Source of the DNA: JBFMFH01 sp040752275
GTDB taxonomy: Bacteria; Acidobacteriota; Vicinamibacteria; Vicinamibacterales; JAKQTR01
DNA length: 64,000 nucleotides
Assembly: GCA_040752275.1 (NCBI GenBank)
Contig: JBFMFH010000022.1
Span: forward strand, 37,931-101,930
Direction: 5' to 3'
Positions 1-8,250 of the stretch are shown here, one piece after another. Under the pieces are notes generated by a model. It searched no databases. It was not told where the DNA came from and saw only the letters and a program-made list of their open reading frames with translations. Positions within the stretch are counted from its first letter, which is position 1; every line of letters begins with the position of its first letter. A program made the translations under genes and the position numbers.

Positions 1-54
1 AAGGTGCAGGAACGGCTGGCGTCTCTCGGTGCAGACGTCACTCGGGTCGAGTGA
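1..54 (+). CDS. 3' end of an unidentified gene
   Basis: An open frame runs in from the left edge and ends at a TGA at 52-54; the visible 17 residues end in LASLGADVTRVE. The stop overlaps the 3' end of the convergent secretin gene by 17 bp. Too little is visible to name a family, and chance openness over 17 codons cannot be excluded. Confidence 0.3.
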   Translation, partial: KVQERLASLGADVTRVE

Positions 55-1858
55 CCGAGCGCCCGGGTGGTTTGATGATGGGCTTGGGCAGCGTGACGCC
101 GGGTTGATCCCCCTTGGGATCGAGACTCGGCAGTTCGATCGCACCTCCGACGTCGCCTCCGACCCGGAAGGGCCGCAGATCGGATTCCTCGAGATCCAGC
201 ACTCTGATGATATGAGGCGTCAGCGTGAGGATGATGTCCGTCTCCTGGCGCTCGACCTTGTTGCGGGCGAACAGCCGGCCGATGAGCGGGATGTCGCTCA
301 GCCCCGGCACACCCTCCAGCACCGTCCGCTCGTCGTCGCGGATGAGTCCGGCCAGCACGCTGGTCTCTCCGTCCCGCAGCCGGATGACCGTGTTGACCGA
401 GCGGTTGCCGAAGGTGGGAAGGCCGCCGTATCCAGTACCGGAGATGCTGCTGACCTCGACCTTCAGCGTCAGCGACACGTCGTCGTTGTGATGGGTGCGA
501 GGCGTGATGTCGATATTCACGCCGATGTTCTCGTAGTTGAAGGAGGTAATCGGCTGCTGGTTCACACCGCCCGTCGCGATGGGCGCGAAGGTGGTGTTCG
601 GCACGGGCACCCGCTCGCCGAATCGGGCCTGGGCAGCGATCCCCTCCGACGTCCGCAGCTGTGGATTCGCGAGCGACCGTGAACTCGCGTCCGACTTGAG
701 CAGGCGGTAGAAGAGGGCCGGGAAGCCCGTCAGGAACACGTCTCCCGTCGTGAGGGTGTGCAGGTCTCGCAGCGTCAGCGTTTCTCGGTCGACGCCGGCG
801 GCGCCGGAGATGCCCGGCGAGGCGCTGGGCTGCCCGGGTGACGCAATCTGCAGGCCGAACTCGCGCAGGAGCGTGCGGTCCACTTCCAGCACTTCGACGT
901 CGATGATGACTTCCGGCCTGGCCTTGTCGATGGCTGCCACGATCCGGCCCGCTGCGGCCACGCGTTCCGGCGTGTCCTTGATCGTGATCGCATTCGTGCC
1001 CGTCACCGGCGCCAGCCGTCTCGCGTCGACCACGATCCGAAGCAGGTCGATCGTCTCCTTGACGTCGGCATTGGAGAGATAGAAGGTCCGTACGACCTCC
1101 TCCTCGTACTCGCGTCGCTTGGCGGGCGTATCGGGGATGATGGTGACCGTCTTCGACGCCGACACTCGGAAGAAGTTGCGGGTCGCGGCCGTCAGCGACG
1201 CCAGCGCTTGTTCGAGCGACGTGTTCCGCAGATCGATGGTCACTTGGGCGTCGCGATAGCCCGGATCGAAGATGAGATTGGCTCCCGCGAAACGGGCCAG
1301 CGCGAGGAACACGTCCCTGGCGCTGGCCTCCCTGAACATCAGCGTGTCGGGAAGCCGGAGATCCCCGGGTAGCTCGGCACCGGCGGGCGGCAGGTCCCGG
1401 GTCCGCTCGATGAGGGTCTGCAACTGGGTCTTGCCCTCGCGGACGACCGGCACCCGGGCGCGCAGCAGGTGCTTCGCCTCCCGCACCGCGTCGTCGATCT
1501 CGGTGCTCGCGGGCGCGAACTGCTGGGCAAGCTGCAGCTCGACGAGGGCCTCTTCGAGCTTGCCCATCGACGCCAGGCGGCGGCCGCGGGTGAAATGGTC
1601 CTGGGATGCGCGCAGCTTGGCCCGCTCGAGAGACAGCCGCGCGAGCCTGTCTCCCGGGTCCTGGCGAACGGCCTTGGTGTACTCGATGACCGCCCGGTCC
1701 CAGTCCTGCTGCCGCTCGGCCGAGGTTCCGGCCTTGAGTGGCCCCAAGCTCGCGCAGCCCGTCTGCGCGGCGGCCGAGAGCGCCGCCGCGACGAGCACCC
1801 ATGCGGCCGAGCGCCGGCGCAGGCGGCAATCAGCGGATTCGGTCTGTGGTGATGACAT
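38..1858 (-). CDS. TPR-containing secretin (GspD/PilQ-like)
   Basis: Outer-membrane secretin-family protein of 606 aa. The N-terminus has a signal sequence ending in QTGC at residues 32-35, a weak lipobox, followed by TPR-like helices to about residue 130. A secretin N-domain region follows, then a C-terminal secretin domain with the hallmark VPGLSDIPLIGRLF at about residues 517-530 and a TLTPHIIR strand. I chose ATG 1858; the longer frame to 1993 lies in the LolA gene and is Arg/Ser-rich nonsense. It overlaps the lolA-like stop by 29 bp, so it is translationally linked. The true PilQ is at 15.8 kb, so this one more likely serves a type II secretion or related export system. That role is inference. 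Confidence 0.85.
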   Translation of the reverse strand: MSSPQTESADCRLRRRSAAWVLVAAALSAAAQTGCASLGPLKAGTSAERQQDWDRAVIEYTKAVRQDPGDRLARLSLERAKLRASQDHFTRGRRLASMGKLEEALVELQLAQQFAPASTEIDDAVREAKHLLRARVPVVREGKTQLQTLIERTRDLPPAGAELPGDLRLPDTLMFREASARDVFLALARFAGANLIFDPGYRDAQVTIDLRNTSLEQALASLTAATRNFFRVSASKTVTIIPDTPAKRREYEEEVVRTFYLSNADVKETIDLLRIVVDARRLAPVTGTNAITIKDTPERVAAAGRIVAAIDKARPEVIIDVEVLEVDRTLLREFGLQIASPGQPSASPGISGAAGVDRETLTLRDLHTLTTGDVFLTGFPALFYRLLKSDASSRSLANPQLRTSEGIAAQARFGERVPVPNTTFAPIATGGVNQQPITSFNYENIGVNIDITPRTHHNDDVSLTLKVEVSSISGTGYGGLPTFGNRSVNTVIRLRDGETSVLAGLIRDDERTVLEGVPGLSDIPLIGRLFARNKVERQETDIILTLTPHIIRVLDLEESDLRPFRVGGDVGGAIELPSLDPKGDQPGVTLPKPIIKPPGRSVTRPE

Positions 1859-2486
1859 CGACACCCCGCGGGATCGTGAAGGAGAACGTCTGGTCGGCAG
1901 GGTTCGTGTTCTCGCGCAGGTTCGAGAAGACGAAGGTCGAACGGCCGCCCTGCGCGTCCGCGGTGACCAGGTGGCGAATCTGCAGGCTCGCACGGTCGAT
2001 CACGAGTACCAGCCAGTCGTACTCGGCCTCGCTCCGGCGCGGCGTCAGCTTGAGCGCGAGGGTCCCCGCCGGCGTCTGAATCGCCGTCTCGAGCGACGCG
2101 ACGAAATCACGGTTGAGGTCCCCTCGCCCGGCCAGGAACAGCGCAGAGGTCGACGCATGGTCTTCGCCGGGCACTGGGGAGACGGTGACCTGCCGATCCT
2201 CGGGGACGTACGCGTACAGGCGAACGCCGTCAGACACGAAGAGCTTGCGTTCGGGCGTCGTGTACTCCCACCGCATCTTACCCGGTTTCTTGATGACGAC
2301 CTTGCCGCGCTCGACTGCCTCGGTCCTGAAAACGCCGCCGCGGTACGAGTGCATGAAATCGGCCGAGAAATCGCGGACCGTCGCGTACCTCTTCTGCACG
2401 GCCCCGGCCAGCTCGGTCGCGGCCTCAGGCGGAGATTGCATGCCCGCCCACATGCCGAGGGCGATCACCGCGAGTGAGGTCAGCAC
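1830..2486 (-). CDS. LolA-like outer-membrane lipoprotein carrier
   Basis: 218-aa periplasmic LolA/LolB-fold protein that would carry lipoproteins to the outer membrane. The start is GTG 2486, giving a short signal peptide (residues 1 to about 20), and it directly abuts the stop of the rhodanese-like gene. LolA-type signatures include YATVRDFSADF near the N-terminus, GKMRWEYTTPE mid-protein and the DGVRLYAYVPEDRQV strand. The length fits the family. It is the middle gene of a rhodanese-lolA-secretin operon, suggesting outer-membrane assembly of the secretin as its context. Confidence 0.8.
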   Translation of the reverse strand: MLTSLAVIALGMWAGMQSPPEAATELAGAVQKRYATVRDFSADFMHSYRGGVFRTEAVERGKVVIKKPGKMRWEYTTPERKLFVSDGVRLYAYVPEDRQVTVSPVPGEDHASTSALFLAGRGDLNRDFVASLETAIQTPAGTLALKLTPRRSEAEYDWLVLVIDRASLQIRHLVTADAQGGRSTFVFSNLRENTNPADQTFSFTIPRGVDVITTDRIR

Positions 2487-2882
2487 CTATCCCTTTGCGA
2501 CCGCGGGTTCCTTGGCGGCCGCGGCCGGTGGCGGCGCGGGGCGAACCGCATCCTTGGTCTCCGTCGGCAGGTTGGCCGACAGCCAGTCCGGAAGTCCGCC
2601 CTTCAGGACCCGCACCCGGTACCCCCGTGCCAGCAGGTCGGCGGCCATCTGTACGCTCGTCACCTCGTTCGGGTCCGAGTCGTACAGGACGAGTTCCCGA
2701 TCTCTGGGCAAGCTTGCCGAGCCCGGCTCGTGGGGGGCAAGACGGATCGCGCCAGGGAGCTTCACCGTGCTGTGCTCGAACGGATAGCGGAGCCGGACGT
2801 CGACGAGGACCGGCCGCGCGGCGTCGTCCGCCGCATCCAGCTCTTGCTTGAGGGTTTCCTTGGTCATCCGGGTGACGGGCAT
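2487..2882 (-). CDS. rhodanese-like domain protein lacking catalytic Cys
   Basis: 131-aa single rhodanese-fold domain: VLVDVRLRYPFEHSTVKLPGAI matches the conserved D-x-R...H-x-PGA entry, and VLKGGLPDW the exit. The active-site loop, normally C-x5-R, here reads YDSDPNEVTS, so the sulfur-carrying cysteine is missing and sulfurtransferase activity is unlikely. The C-terminus is an Ala/Pro/Lys tail. First gene of the lolA-secretin operon. The role is probably binding or structural, which is inference. Confidence 0.75.
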   Translation of the reverse strand: MPVTRMTKETLKQELDAADDAARPVLVDVRLRYPFEHSTVKLPGAIRLAPHEPGSASLPRDRELVLYDSDPNEVTSVQMAADLLARGYRVRVLKGGLPDWLSANLPTETKDAVRPAPPPAAAAKEPAVAKG

Positions 2883-2889
2883 GGATCGT

Positions 2890-2919
2890 ATTGTCCCTGC
2901 GCGGTTCGCGGGGTGTCAA
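2890..2919 (-). promoter_or_regulatory. predicted sigma70 promoter, nearly leaderless
   Basis: Minus strand TTGACA (2919-2914), 18-bp spacer, GACAAT (2895-2890). Transcription would start about at the ATG at 2882, predicting a leaderless mRNA for the rhodanese-lolA-secretin operon. Confidence 0.5.
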
Positions 2920-2940
2920 CAGGCAGGCGACGGGGGACTG

Positions 2941-2968
2941 GATTGTGGAATGCGGAATGCGGATTACG
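2941..2968. repeat. 7-bp tandem array (GGAATGC type)
   Basis: Four heptamers of the form GATTGTG/GAATGCG/GAATGCG/GATTACG between the rhodanese-like gene and the NR kinase gene. Same 7-bp period as the arrays at 5.5, 8.7, 24.3, 35.6, 37.6, 59.2 and 62.7 kb. Confidence 0.55.
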
Positions 2969-2978
2969 GAGGACGCCA

Positions 2979-3509
2979 TCAAGAGCCCGGCAAGATCCCG
3001 CGGATCGCTCCTTCCGCCCGAGCGTAGCGCGCTGCCCACTCGCCTTGGATGTCGACGACACGGGCCCCGTTTACCGCCAGCGTGGCCCGAAACAGGCCGT
3101 GCAGCAGGTCCCGCTGGGCAGGGCGGTCGCGCTGCAGGCCATCGGCGACCCAGGGCACATCCGGGTGGAGCAGCAAGTACAGGTCGCCGAGCCGGTTCGC
3201 TGCCGCCTGCTCGATCCAGGCAGGGCAGCACCCATAGTAGTGCCTGGCGTAGACCACGGTGCTCAGCAGATCCGTGTCCTTGACGACCACGCTCACGGCC
3301 GATCGGAGCGCCGCGTCCTCGCCGGCCATTTGGCCTCGGGCAATCGGCTCCACGTCGGCCGCAGTCAGCGGAGCCCGCTTCTGGTCCACGTACTTGCGCG
3401 CGTACTCGGCCGACAGCGGTGCGCCGAGCGTGGCGGCCAACCAGGCCGCCAGCGTCGTCTTGCCGGTGCATTCCGTCCCGGTTACCACGATGGTCAAGGG
3501 ACGGGTCAA
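2979..3509 (-). CDS. nicotinamide riboside kinase (NadR C-domain type)
   Basis: 176-aa P-loop kinase predicted to phosphorylate nicotinamide riboside to NMN. Walker A is GTECTGKT at residues 11-18. DTDLLSTVVYARHYYG and the WVADGLQRDRPAQRD lid-like segment match the NadR kinase domain; the nucleotidyltransferase and HTH domains of full NadR are absent. The start is TTG 3509, whose TTGA overlaps the pnuC stop by 4 bp, which decides it over the longer nonsense N-terminus. Coupled to pnuC, so import and trapping by phosphorylation would be one unit. Confidence 0.85.
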   Translation of the reverse strand: MTRPLTIVVTGTECTGKTTLAAWLAATLGAPLSAEYARKYVDQKRAPLTAADVEPIARGQMAGEDAALRSAVSVVVKDTDLLSTVVYARHYYGCCPAWIEQAAANRLGDLYLLLHPDVPWVADGLQRDRPAQRDLLHGLFRATLAVNGARVVDIQGEWAARYARAEGAIRGILPGS

Positions 3510-4069
3510 TGGACCTCCCGCATCGACCGCCGCCAGTCTCGCCACCCGATGGCGGCCAGCCCCAGGTAGACGACGTACAGGCCCGCCGTCAGGGCCAGCT
3601 CCTGGGAGAGATTGATCCCCACGTACACCACGTCGACGACGAGCCACACCAACCAGTTCTCGAGCCACTTTCGCGTCTGCATCCACTGGGCCACCAGGCT
3701 AAAGGACGTCGTGCCGGCGTCGAGGACCGGGAGGGCCGCGTCGGTCCAGCGGGCCAGCGCGGCGCCGAGGCCGGCGGTCGCCACCGCCCCGGCACAGGCC
3801 AGCCAGGCCATGTGGCGGTGCGGGACCCGCGAGACCGTGAGACGCCCGTGGCCCCGGCCGCCATGAAGCCAGGCGTGCCAGCCGTAGATGGCCAGCGCGA
3901 CATAGACGGCCTGCAGCCCCATGGCTCCGTACAACCTCGCGCGGTAGAACACCGCGATGAAGATGACTACCGAGACGATTCCCACGGGCCAGCACAGGAT
4001 GCGCTGCCGGGTCGTCAGCCAGACGGCGAGGATGCCCGTCAGCACGCCAGCCAGTTCGAGAACTCCCAT
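3506..4069 (-). CDS. pnuC: nicotinamide riboside transporter PnuC
   Basis: 187-aa inner-membrane protein with about seven hydrophobic segments. Family features: CWPVGIVSV near residue 26, AIYGWHAW mid-protein, and the C-terminal QWMQTRKWLENWLVW helix followed by DVVYVGI. Imports nicotinamide riboside for NAD salvage; the overlapping downstream kinase supports that substrate. I chose ATG 4069 (MGVLELAGV); an upstream in-frame ATG at 4105 adds 12 polar residues. The 155 bases upstream show no riboswitch I can recognise. Confidence 0.9.
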   Translation of the reverse strand: MGVLELAGVLTGILAVWLTTRQRILCWPVGIVSVVIFIAVFYRARLYGAMGLQAVYVALAIYGWHAWLHGGRGHGRLTVSRVPHRHMAWLACAGAVATAGLGAALARWTDAALPVLDAGTTSFSLVAQWMQTRKWLENWLVWLVVDVVYVGINLSQELALTAGLYVVYLGLAAIGWRDWRRSMREVH

Positions 4070-4224
4070 ACTACAAGGTGTCGCGCGTTCGGGACCCGGA
4101 GTCAAGCGACGCGATCACAGGGCTGTCGCGCACGGACTCCGGAGCACCCGTCCACCCTTGCGATGTCGCCAGTCTGGACGCCCGGGGCGGAGTAGCGTGG
4201 AGGGCGGGGGCTCGGTCATCCCGG

Positions 4225-5355
4225 CTATCCCCGCCGGGTCTCCATCGTGGTGTCAACGGTGACGTCGGGCGCGGCGAACGAGTGTCCGACCTCGTCGTCC
4301 GCGTAGCAAGCCATGATCTCGGAGATCTCGCTCTCGGCCAACAGAAAAGCGTCGACGACCGCGGGGTCGAACCACTTCCCCCGCTCGGCCAAGACGATCC
4401 TGACGGACTCTTCCCGCGGAAGGGGCGGCTTGTAAGGGCGGCGGGAATTCAGGCTGTCAAAGACGTCGGCGAGGGCCACAATTCGCCCGGCGATCGGTAT
4501 GGCCGTGCCCGCAAGATTCGCGGGATAGCCCCCACCCTCCCATCGCTCGTGGTGGGTCAGCGCCACTGTCTCTCCGAGCTGCACGATGTCGGACGCCGAC
4601 TTCGCGAGAATCCGAGCGCCGATGGTCGTATGGGTCTTCATCACCTCCCACTCGGCCGGCGTGAGCGGGCCTGGCTTCAGGAGAATGTGATCCGGTACGG
4701 CGATCTTGCCGATGTCGTGCAGCGGGGCGGCACGCAGCAGAACCTTCGCCTGTTCCTCGGTATATCCCAGGTGCCGGGCGATTGCGGCCGCGTAGTAGCT
4801 GACCCGCAGCACGTGCTTCCCGGTGAGTTCGTCGCGGTACTCGGCGGCTCGGGTCAGTCGCACGATGATCTCCAGCGACGCGTCGTCGAGCTGCTTCAAC
4901 GCCGAGCTGAGCTGGGCCGTTCGCTGAGCGACCTGGGACGCGAGCAACTCGTTATGCCGGGCAATCTGGCGTTCGGCGGCCTTGGCCGACAGGTGGGCCT
5001 GCACACGGGCGCGTACGACCTCGGCCGAGAAAGGCTTGTTGACGTAGTCGACTCCGCCGACCTGGAAGGCCGTGGTCTCGAACTGCGCATCGCTGACGCC
5101 CGTGAGGAAGATCACCGGCACCCCGCGGAGCGTCGGGTGTGCCTTGATCCACCGGCACAGGCTGAAGCCGTCCTCCACGGGCATGTTCACGTCCAGCAAG
5201 ATGAGATCCGGTACCGGGCCGTTCTGGAGGAGATGCCTGGCCTGGCTGGCACTTCCGGCCGTGACCGTCTCGTGGTCGGAGAAGACCCGCTGCAGCAGGG
5301 TGAGGGTCCGGATCTGATCGTCCACCGCGAGAAGCCGGGCTCTCTGTCCAGACAT
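4225..5355 (-). CDS. response regulator with HD-GYP phosphodiesterase
   Basis: 376 aa: receiver domain (D12/D13, phospho-acceptor D55 in LLDVNMP, K107), a coiled linker to about residue 165, then an HD-GYP domain with HDIGK (H213 D214), HHERWEGGGYP (HHE 268-270, GYP 276-278). Predicted to hydrolyse cyclic di-GMP under control of an unlinked kinase. Start at ATG 5355, with GGAG and AGGAAG upstream; the longer frame runs through the heptamer repeat and is spurious. Such proteins often switch motility or pilus behaviour, but no direct link to the pil operon is shown. Confidence 0.9.
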   Translation of the reverse strand: MSGQRARLLAVDDQIRTLTLLQRVFSDHETVTAGSASQARHLLQNGPVPDLILLDVNMPVEDGFSLCRWIKAHPTLRGVPVIFLTGVSDAQFETTAFQVGGVDYVNKPFSAEVVRARVQAHLSAKAAERQIARHNELLASQVAQRTAQLSSALKQLDDASLEIIVRLTRAAEYRDELTGKHVLRVSYYAAAIARHLGYTEEQAKVLLRAAPLHDIGKIAVPDHILLKPGPLTPAEWEVMKTHTTIGARILAKSASDIVQLGETVALTHHERWEGGGYPANLAGTAIPIAGRIVALADVFDSLNSRRPYKPPLPREESVRIVLAERGKWFDPAVVDAFLLAESEISEIMACYADDEVGHSFAAPDVTVDTTMETRRG

Positions 5356-5514
5356 CTTCCTAGGCTCCGGGGTCCCAGACCCCTCCACGGGCTTGTCGGC
5401 GGCGCGAGCCCTGCCAGTATGCGGGCGCTGTGGCGATCTTACCCCTGGGGACCGGCCGTGGCATCCCCACGGGCCCGCGATCCGCATCAATGTTCTACCG
5501 TACAACGTTCGAAA

Positions 5515-5563
5515 GGAGACAGGAGACAGTGGACAGGAGACAGTAGACGGTAGACAGTAGAGG
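5515..5563. repeat. 7-bp tandem array (GGAGACA/GTAGACA)
   Basis: Seven heptamers (GGAGACA, GGAGACA, GTGGACA, GGAGACA, GTAGACG, GTAGACA, GTAGAGG) ending one base before the methyltransferase ATG. The last unit supplies the purine-rich sequence where the ribosome-binding site should be. Confidence 0.8.
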
Positions 5564-5564
5564 G

Positions 5565-6842
5565 ATGCGGGGACAACGAGGACTCTTCGAGGCGGTGTCG
5601 CCGCACTCGGACGGCAGGGCAGAGTCCTTCGTGGGGGAGTTGCGCGCCTTCGTCTACGACGGCAGGCGGACCGACGAGGGCCTGACGAACGCCGGCGGTC
5701 GCGACGGGCCACGCTTCCGCGTCCCGACCTTCGTCAACGAGTTCTGGACGAGCCGCCAGCGCTCTGCCCACAGTCTGCACGAGGTGTCCTACCGGGCCTG
5801 CTTCAAGCCGCAGCTGCCTCGCTTCTTCATCGAGCGGCTGACAGCTCCGGGCGACGTGGTCTACGACCCGTTCATGGGACGGGGCACGACGCTTCTCGAA
5901 GCCGCTCTGCTGGAGCGCCGCGTTGCGGGGTGTGACGTGAACCCCCTGAGCCGCATCCTGGTGGGGCCCCGTTTGCGGCCGCCGATGCTGGCCCGAGTCC
6001 GGGACCGCCTCGACGACCTGGATCTGACCACGCCCGGGGAGGAGCCGCGCGAGCTGGAGGTCTTCTACCATCCCGAGACCCTGGCCGAGATCTGCGCGTT
6101 GCGAGACTACCTGTTGAGACGGAGTGCGGCCGGGCTGTCCGACGAGGTGGACGACTGGGTCCGGATGGTGGCCGTGAACCGGCTCACCGGCCATTCTCCA
6201 GGGTTCTTCTCCGTCTACACGCTTCCGCCGAACCAGGCTGCGTCGATCGAGAGCCAGCGGAAGATCAATGTCAGACGCCACCAGGTCCCACCTCGTCGCG
6301 ATGTCAAGGCCATCATCCTGAAGAAGACGCGGTCGCTCCTGGCCGATGGCGACGGCGATCTCTCCGCGCGCCTCCAGGCGCGGGCAACGCCGGTGCTCGT
6401 GACCGGCAGCGCGCGCCGCACTCCAGAACTTGCCGACGGGTCGGTCGATCTCGTAGTGACCTCGCCCCCGTTTCTCGACGTCGTCGACTACGCCGGAGAC
6501 AACTGGCTGCGCTGCTGGTTCTGCGGCATCGACCCGAACGGGGTGGACATCACCATCGCCCGGCGGCTCGACCAGTGGGCGCGCGCGATGGCCGAGGTCC
6601 TCGTCGAGCTCCACCGCGTGGTTCGGCCCGCCGGACGTGTGGCCTTCGAGGTGGGGGAGGTCAGAAGGGGAACCGTGAGACTCGAGGAGGCGGTCATCCC
6701 CGCCGCCGCGTCGGCCGGATGGACTCCGGAGGCAGTCGTCATCAATACCCAGGTTTTCACCAAGACCGCCAACTGCTGGGGCGTGACGAACAACGCCAAG
6801 GGCACCAACACGAACCGGATCGTCGTGCTGCGCCGGGGCTGA
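5565..6842 (+). CDS. solitary DNA methyltransferase (TSPPF, amino-MTase)
   Basis: 425-aa SAM-dependent DNA methyltransferase. Motif I DPFMGRGTT lies at 101-109, followed by ERRVAGCDVNP, a long central region (about 135-290, likely target recognition) and catalytic motif IV TSPPF at 299-303 followed by LDVVDYAGDNW. TSPPF points to an exocyclic-amino (N4-cytosine or N6-adenine) enzyme; the order I-TRD-IV is alpha-like. No restriction nuclease is adjacent, so it is either an orphan regulator-type methylase or a remnant of a system. It lies 113 bp upstream of the toxin-antitoxin operon. Confidence 0.85.
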   Translation: MRGQRGLFEAVSPHSDGRAESFVGELRAFVYDGRRTDEGLTNAGGRDGPRFRVPTFVNEFWTSRQRSAHSLHEVSYRACFKPQLPRFFIERLTAPGDVVYDPFMGRGTTLLEAALLERRVAGCDVNPLSRILVGPRLRPPMLARVRDRLDDLDLTTPGEEPRELEVFYHPETLAEICALRDYLLRRSAAGLSDEVDDWVRMVAVNRLTGHSPGFFSVYTLPPNQAASIESQRKINVRRHQVPPRRDVKAIILKKTRSLLADGDGDLSARLQARATPVLVTGSARRTPELADGSVDLVVTSPPFLDVVDYAGDNWLRCWFCGIDPNGVDITIARRLDQWARAMAEVLVELHRVVRPAGRVAFEVGEVRRGTVRLEEAVIPAAASAGWTPEAVVINTQVFTKTANCWGVTNNAKGTNTNRIVVLRRG

Positions 6843-6919
6843 CGCCAACTCAGGCGGGGTACAGACCGTTGGGCACGTTTGGGGGGCACATGTAAATCGT
6901 GCTATTCGTTCTCAGTTTG

Positions 6920-6960
6920 TTGACGTATCATCAAGCTATGACCTAGCATCAAGTCATGAC
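6920..6960 (+). promoter_or_regulatory. TA operon promoter with paired operator-like repeats
   Basis: An AT-rich island holds TTGACG (6920-6925), an 18-bp spacer and TAGCAT (6944-6949). Two direct repeats CATCAAGCTATGAC (6929-6942) and CATCAAGTCATGAC (6947-6960), 18 bp apart, overlap the -10 region and the toxin ATG (6956). This is the layout expected for autorepression by the HTH antitoxin. Confidence 0.5.
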
Positions 6961-7261
6961 GGGTGTGGTCGATCACCCGTGTGACGGTCCCTTGCAGCCC
7001 CAGCGGGCCCGGGACTTGGTACGGGCTGCCATTCGGTCCGGCGTTGTGGCGTTTTCGGATCACGCGCTCGACGAGATGGCGGCCGACAACCTGGAGACCC
7101 CAGACTGCGTGAACGTCCTGCGGGCAGGGGTAGTCGACCAGCCCGAGTTTGAACGGGGCAGCTGGCGGTATCGGGTGTGGACACAGGCGATCACTGTGGT
7201 CGTTGCCTTTCGTTCTACTGATGAAGTCGTTGTCGTGACAGCGTGGAGGAACCGCCCATGA
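6956..7261 (+). CDS. DUF4258-type toxin of a type II TA pair
   Basis: 101-aa small protein; VAFSDHALDEMAADNL with a conserved His followed by ...YRVWTQAITVVVAF and a C-terminal VVVVTAWR strand match the DUF4258 fold, related to RelE/MqsR ribonucleases. Its TGA overlaps the antitoxin ATG by 4 bp (ATGA). The toxin-first order with a zinc-ribbon/HTH antitoxin parallels mqsRA. RNase activity is inferred from the family, not seen. Confidence 0.75.
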   Translation: MTGVVDHPCDGPLQPQRARDLVRAAIRSGVVAFSDHALDEMAADNLETPDCVNVLRAGVVDQPEFERGSWRYRVWTQAITVVVAFRSTDEVVVVTAWRNRP

Positions 7262-7953
7262 CGTGCCTGGTATGCGGCGGCGAGATGCGAGTTGAGACCA
7301 GCAACTTCCGTTACACGGCGTCAGGCTTGCCGAACGTGACGCTTGTCGGGGTGGAGATCCGCCGGTGTCGTCAGTGTGGCGAGAGCGAAGTGGGGATCCC
7401 GAATATTGAAGGTCTTCATCGGACGCTGGCGGAAATGATCACGCGCCAGCGTGGTCAACTGACCCCGGCGGAGATCAAGTTCCTACACAAGTACCTCGGG
7501 CTGTCCGGGGTGGATTTCGCCCGGCACATGGGTGTGACTCCGGAAACGGTCTCCCGCTGGGAGAAAGGAACGCTGCGGATGGGGACGACCGCCGGGCGGT
7601 TGCTTCGGTGGCTCGTCGCGACAAGAGAGCCCGCGAGTGCCTATCCGATCGACATGTTCACCGGGGACCGCGCACCCTCGTCTGCATCGGACCGTCTTGG
7701 TGTGTCGCTGTTTGGCTCCCTTTGGCGGGAAGCTCGAGGCTCGTCACACGGTGAGATTCCAATTCTGCGGGACGTTTCCCAGTTGGGGTGCCTCGAGGAG
7801 TTCGCATCGACAGCGAGGGCGGATGTCCTGGGGGGGCTGGGCGTGTTCGGTGTCGTTGAAGCGGATTTCACTCCAGAGGTTGCCGGGACCCTGGCGTTCA
7901 TGAAGCCGGGCCGTGTGCGACCTGGGACATCGCGCCATTCGGCCACGGCCTAG
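7258..7953 (+). CDS. MqsA-like zinc-ribbon/XRE antitoxin
   Basis: 231 aa. The N-terminal zinc ribbon has C3-x2-C6 and C37-x2-C40; an XRE-type helix-turn-helix spans about 78-104 (FARHMGVTPETVSRWEKG). That matches MqsA domain order. MqsA proteins are about 130 aa; here about 100 further residues follow, without recognisable motifs. SD GGAGGA at 7245-7250. Expected to neutralise the DUF4258 toxin and repress the operon through the repeats at 6929-6960. Confidence 0.85.
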   Translation: MTCLVCGGEMRVETSNFRYTASGLPNVTLVGVEIRRCRQCGESEVGIPNIEGLHRTLAEMITRQRGQLTPAEIKFLHKYLGLSGVDFARHMGVTPETVSRWEKGTLRMGTTAGRLLRWLVATREPASAYPIDMFTGDRAPSSASDRLGVSLFGSLWREARGSSHGEIPILRDVSQLGCLEEFASTARADVLGGLGVFGVVEADFTPEVAGTLAFMKPGRVRPGTSRHSATA

Positions 7954-7971
7954 GTAGTTGGAGCAAGGAAC

Positions 7972-8250
7972 ATGGCAGAGACGACGCAGGTTTCCTTCAC
8001 ACACAAGGAGATCGCCGAGATCCTCGTGAGGAGCAGAGGTATTCATGAGGGATTCTGGGGCATCTTCGTCCGGTTCGGACTCCGGGGTGCAAACGTGGGG
8101 AACTCGGATTCTGACCTGATGCCGGCTGCGATTGTGCCGATCGTGGAGGTAGGGCTGCAGCGCTTTGAGAAGGAGAACAATCTCTCCGTCGATGCGGCTA
8201 AGGTGAACCCTGAACATGCCGGGGAGCGCTCGAAGCGCAGGAGACGGTAG
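7972..8250 (+). CDS. small conserved-looking hypothetical protein
   Basis: 92 aa, not assigned. Begins MAETTQVSFTHKEIAEILV, contains GIHEGFWGIFVRFG and AAIVPIVEVGLQRFEKENNLSVDAA, and ends in a basic RSKRRRR tail. SD GGAGCAAGG precedes the ATG. It is 18 bp behind the antitoxin and on the same strand, so probably the third gene of the TA transcript. Confidence 0.65.
   Translation: MAETTQVSFTHKEIAEILVRSRGIHEGFWGIFVRFGLRGANVGNSDSDLMPAAIVPIVEVGLQRFEKENNLSVDAAKVNPEHAGERSKRRRR

Noticed and set aside
1859..1993. N-terminal 45-residue extension of the secretin
   Set aside because: Arg/Ser-rich and lies wholly inside the lolA-like gene; the ATG at 1858 starts a proper signal sequence.
4070..4224. NAD- or thiamine-type riboswitch before pnuC
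   Set aside because: No conserved motif of these classes could be recognised by eye; would need a covariance-model search.
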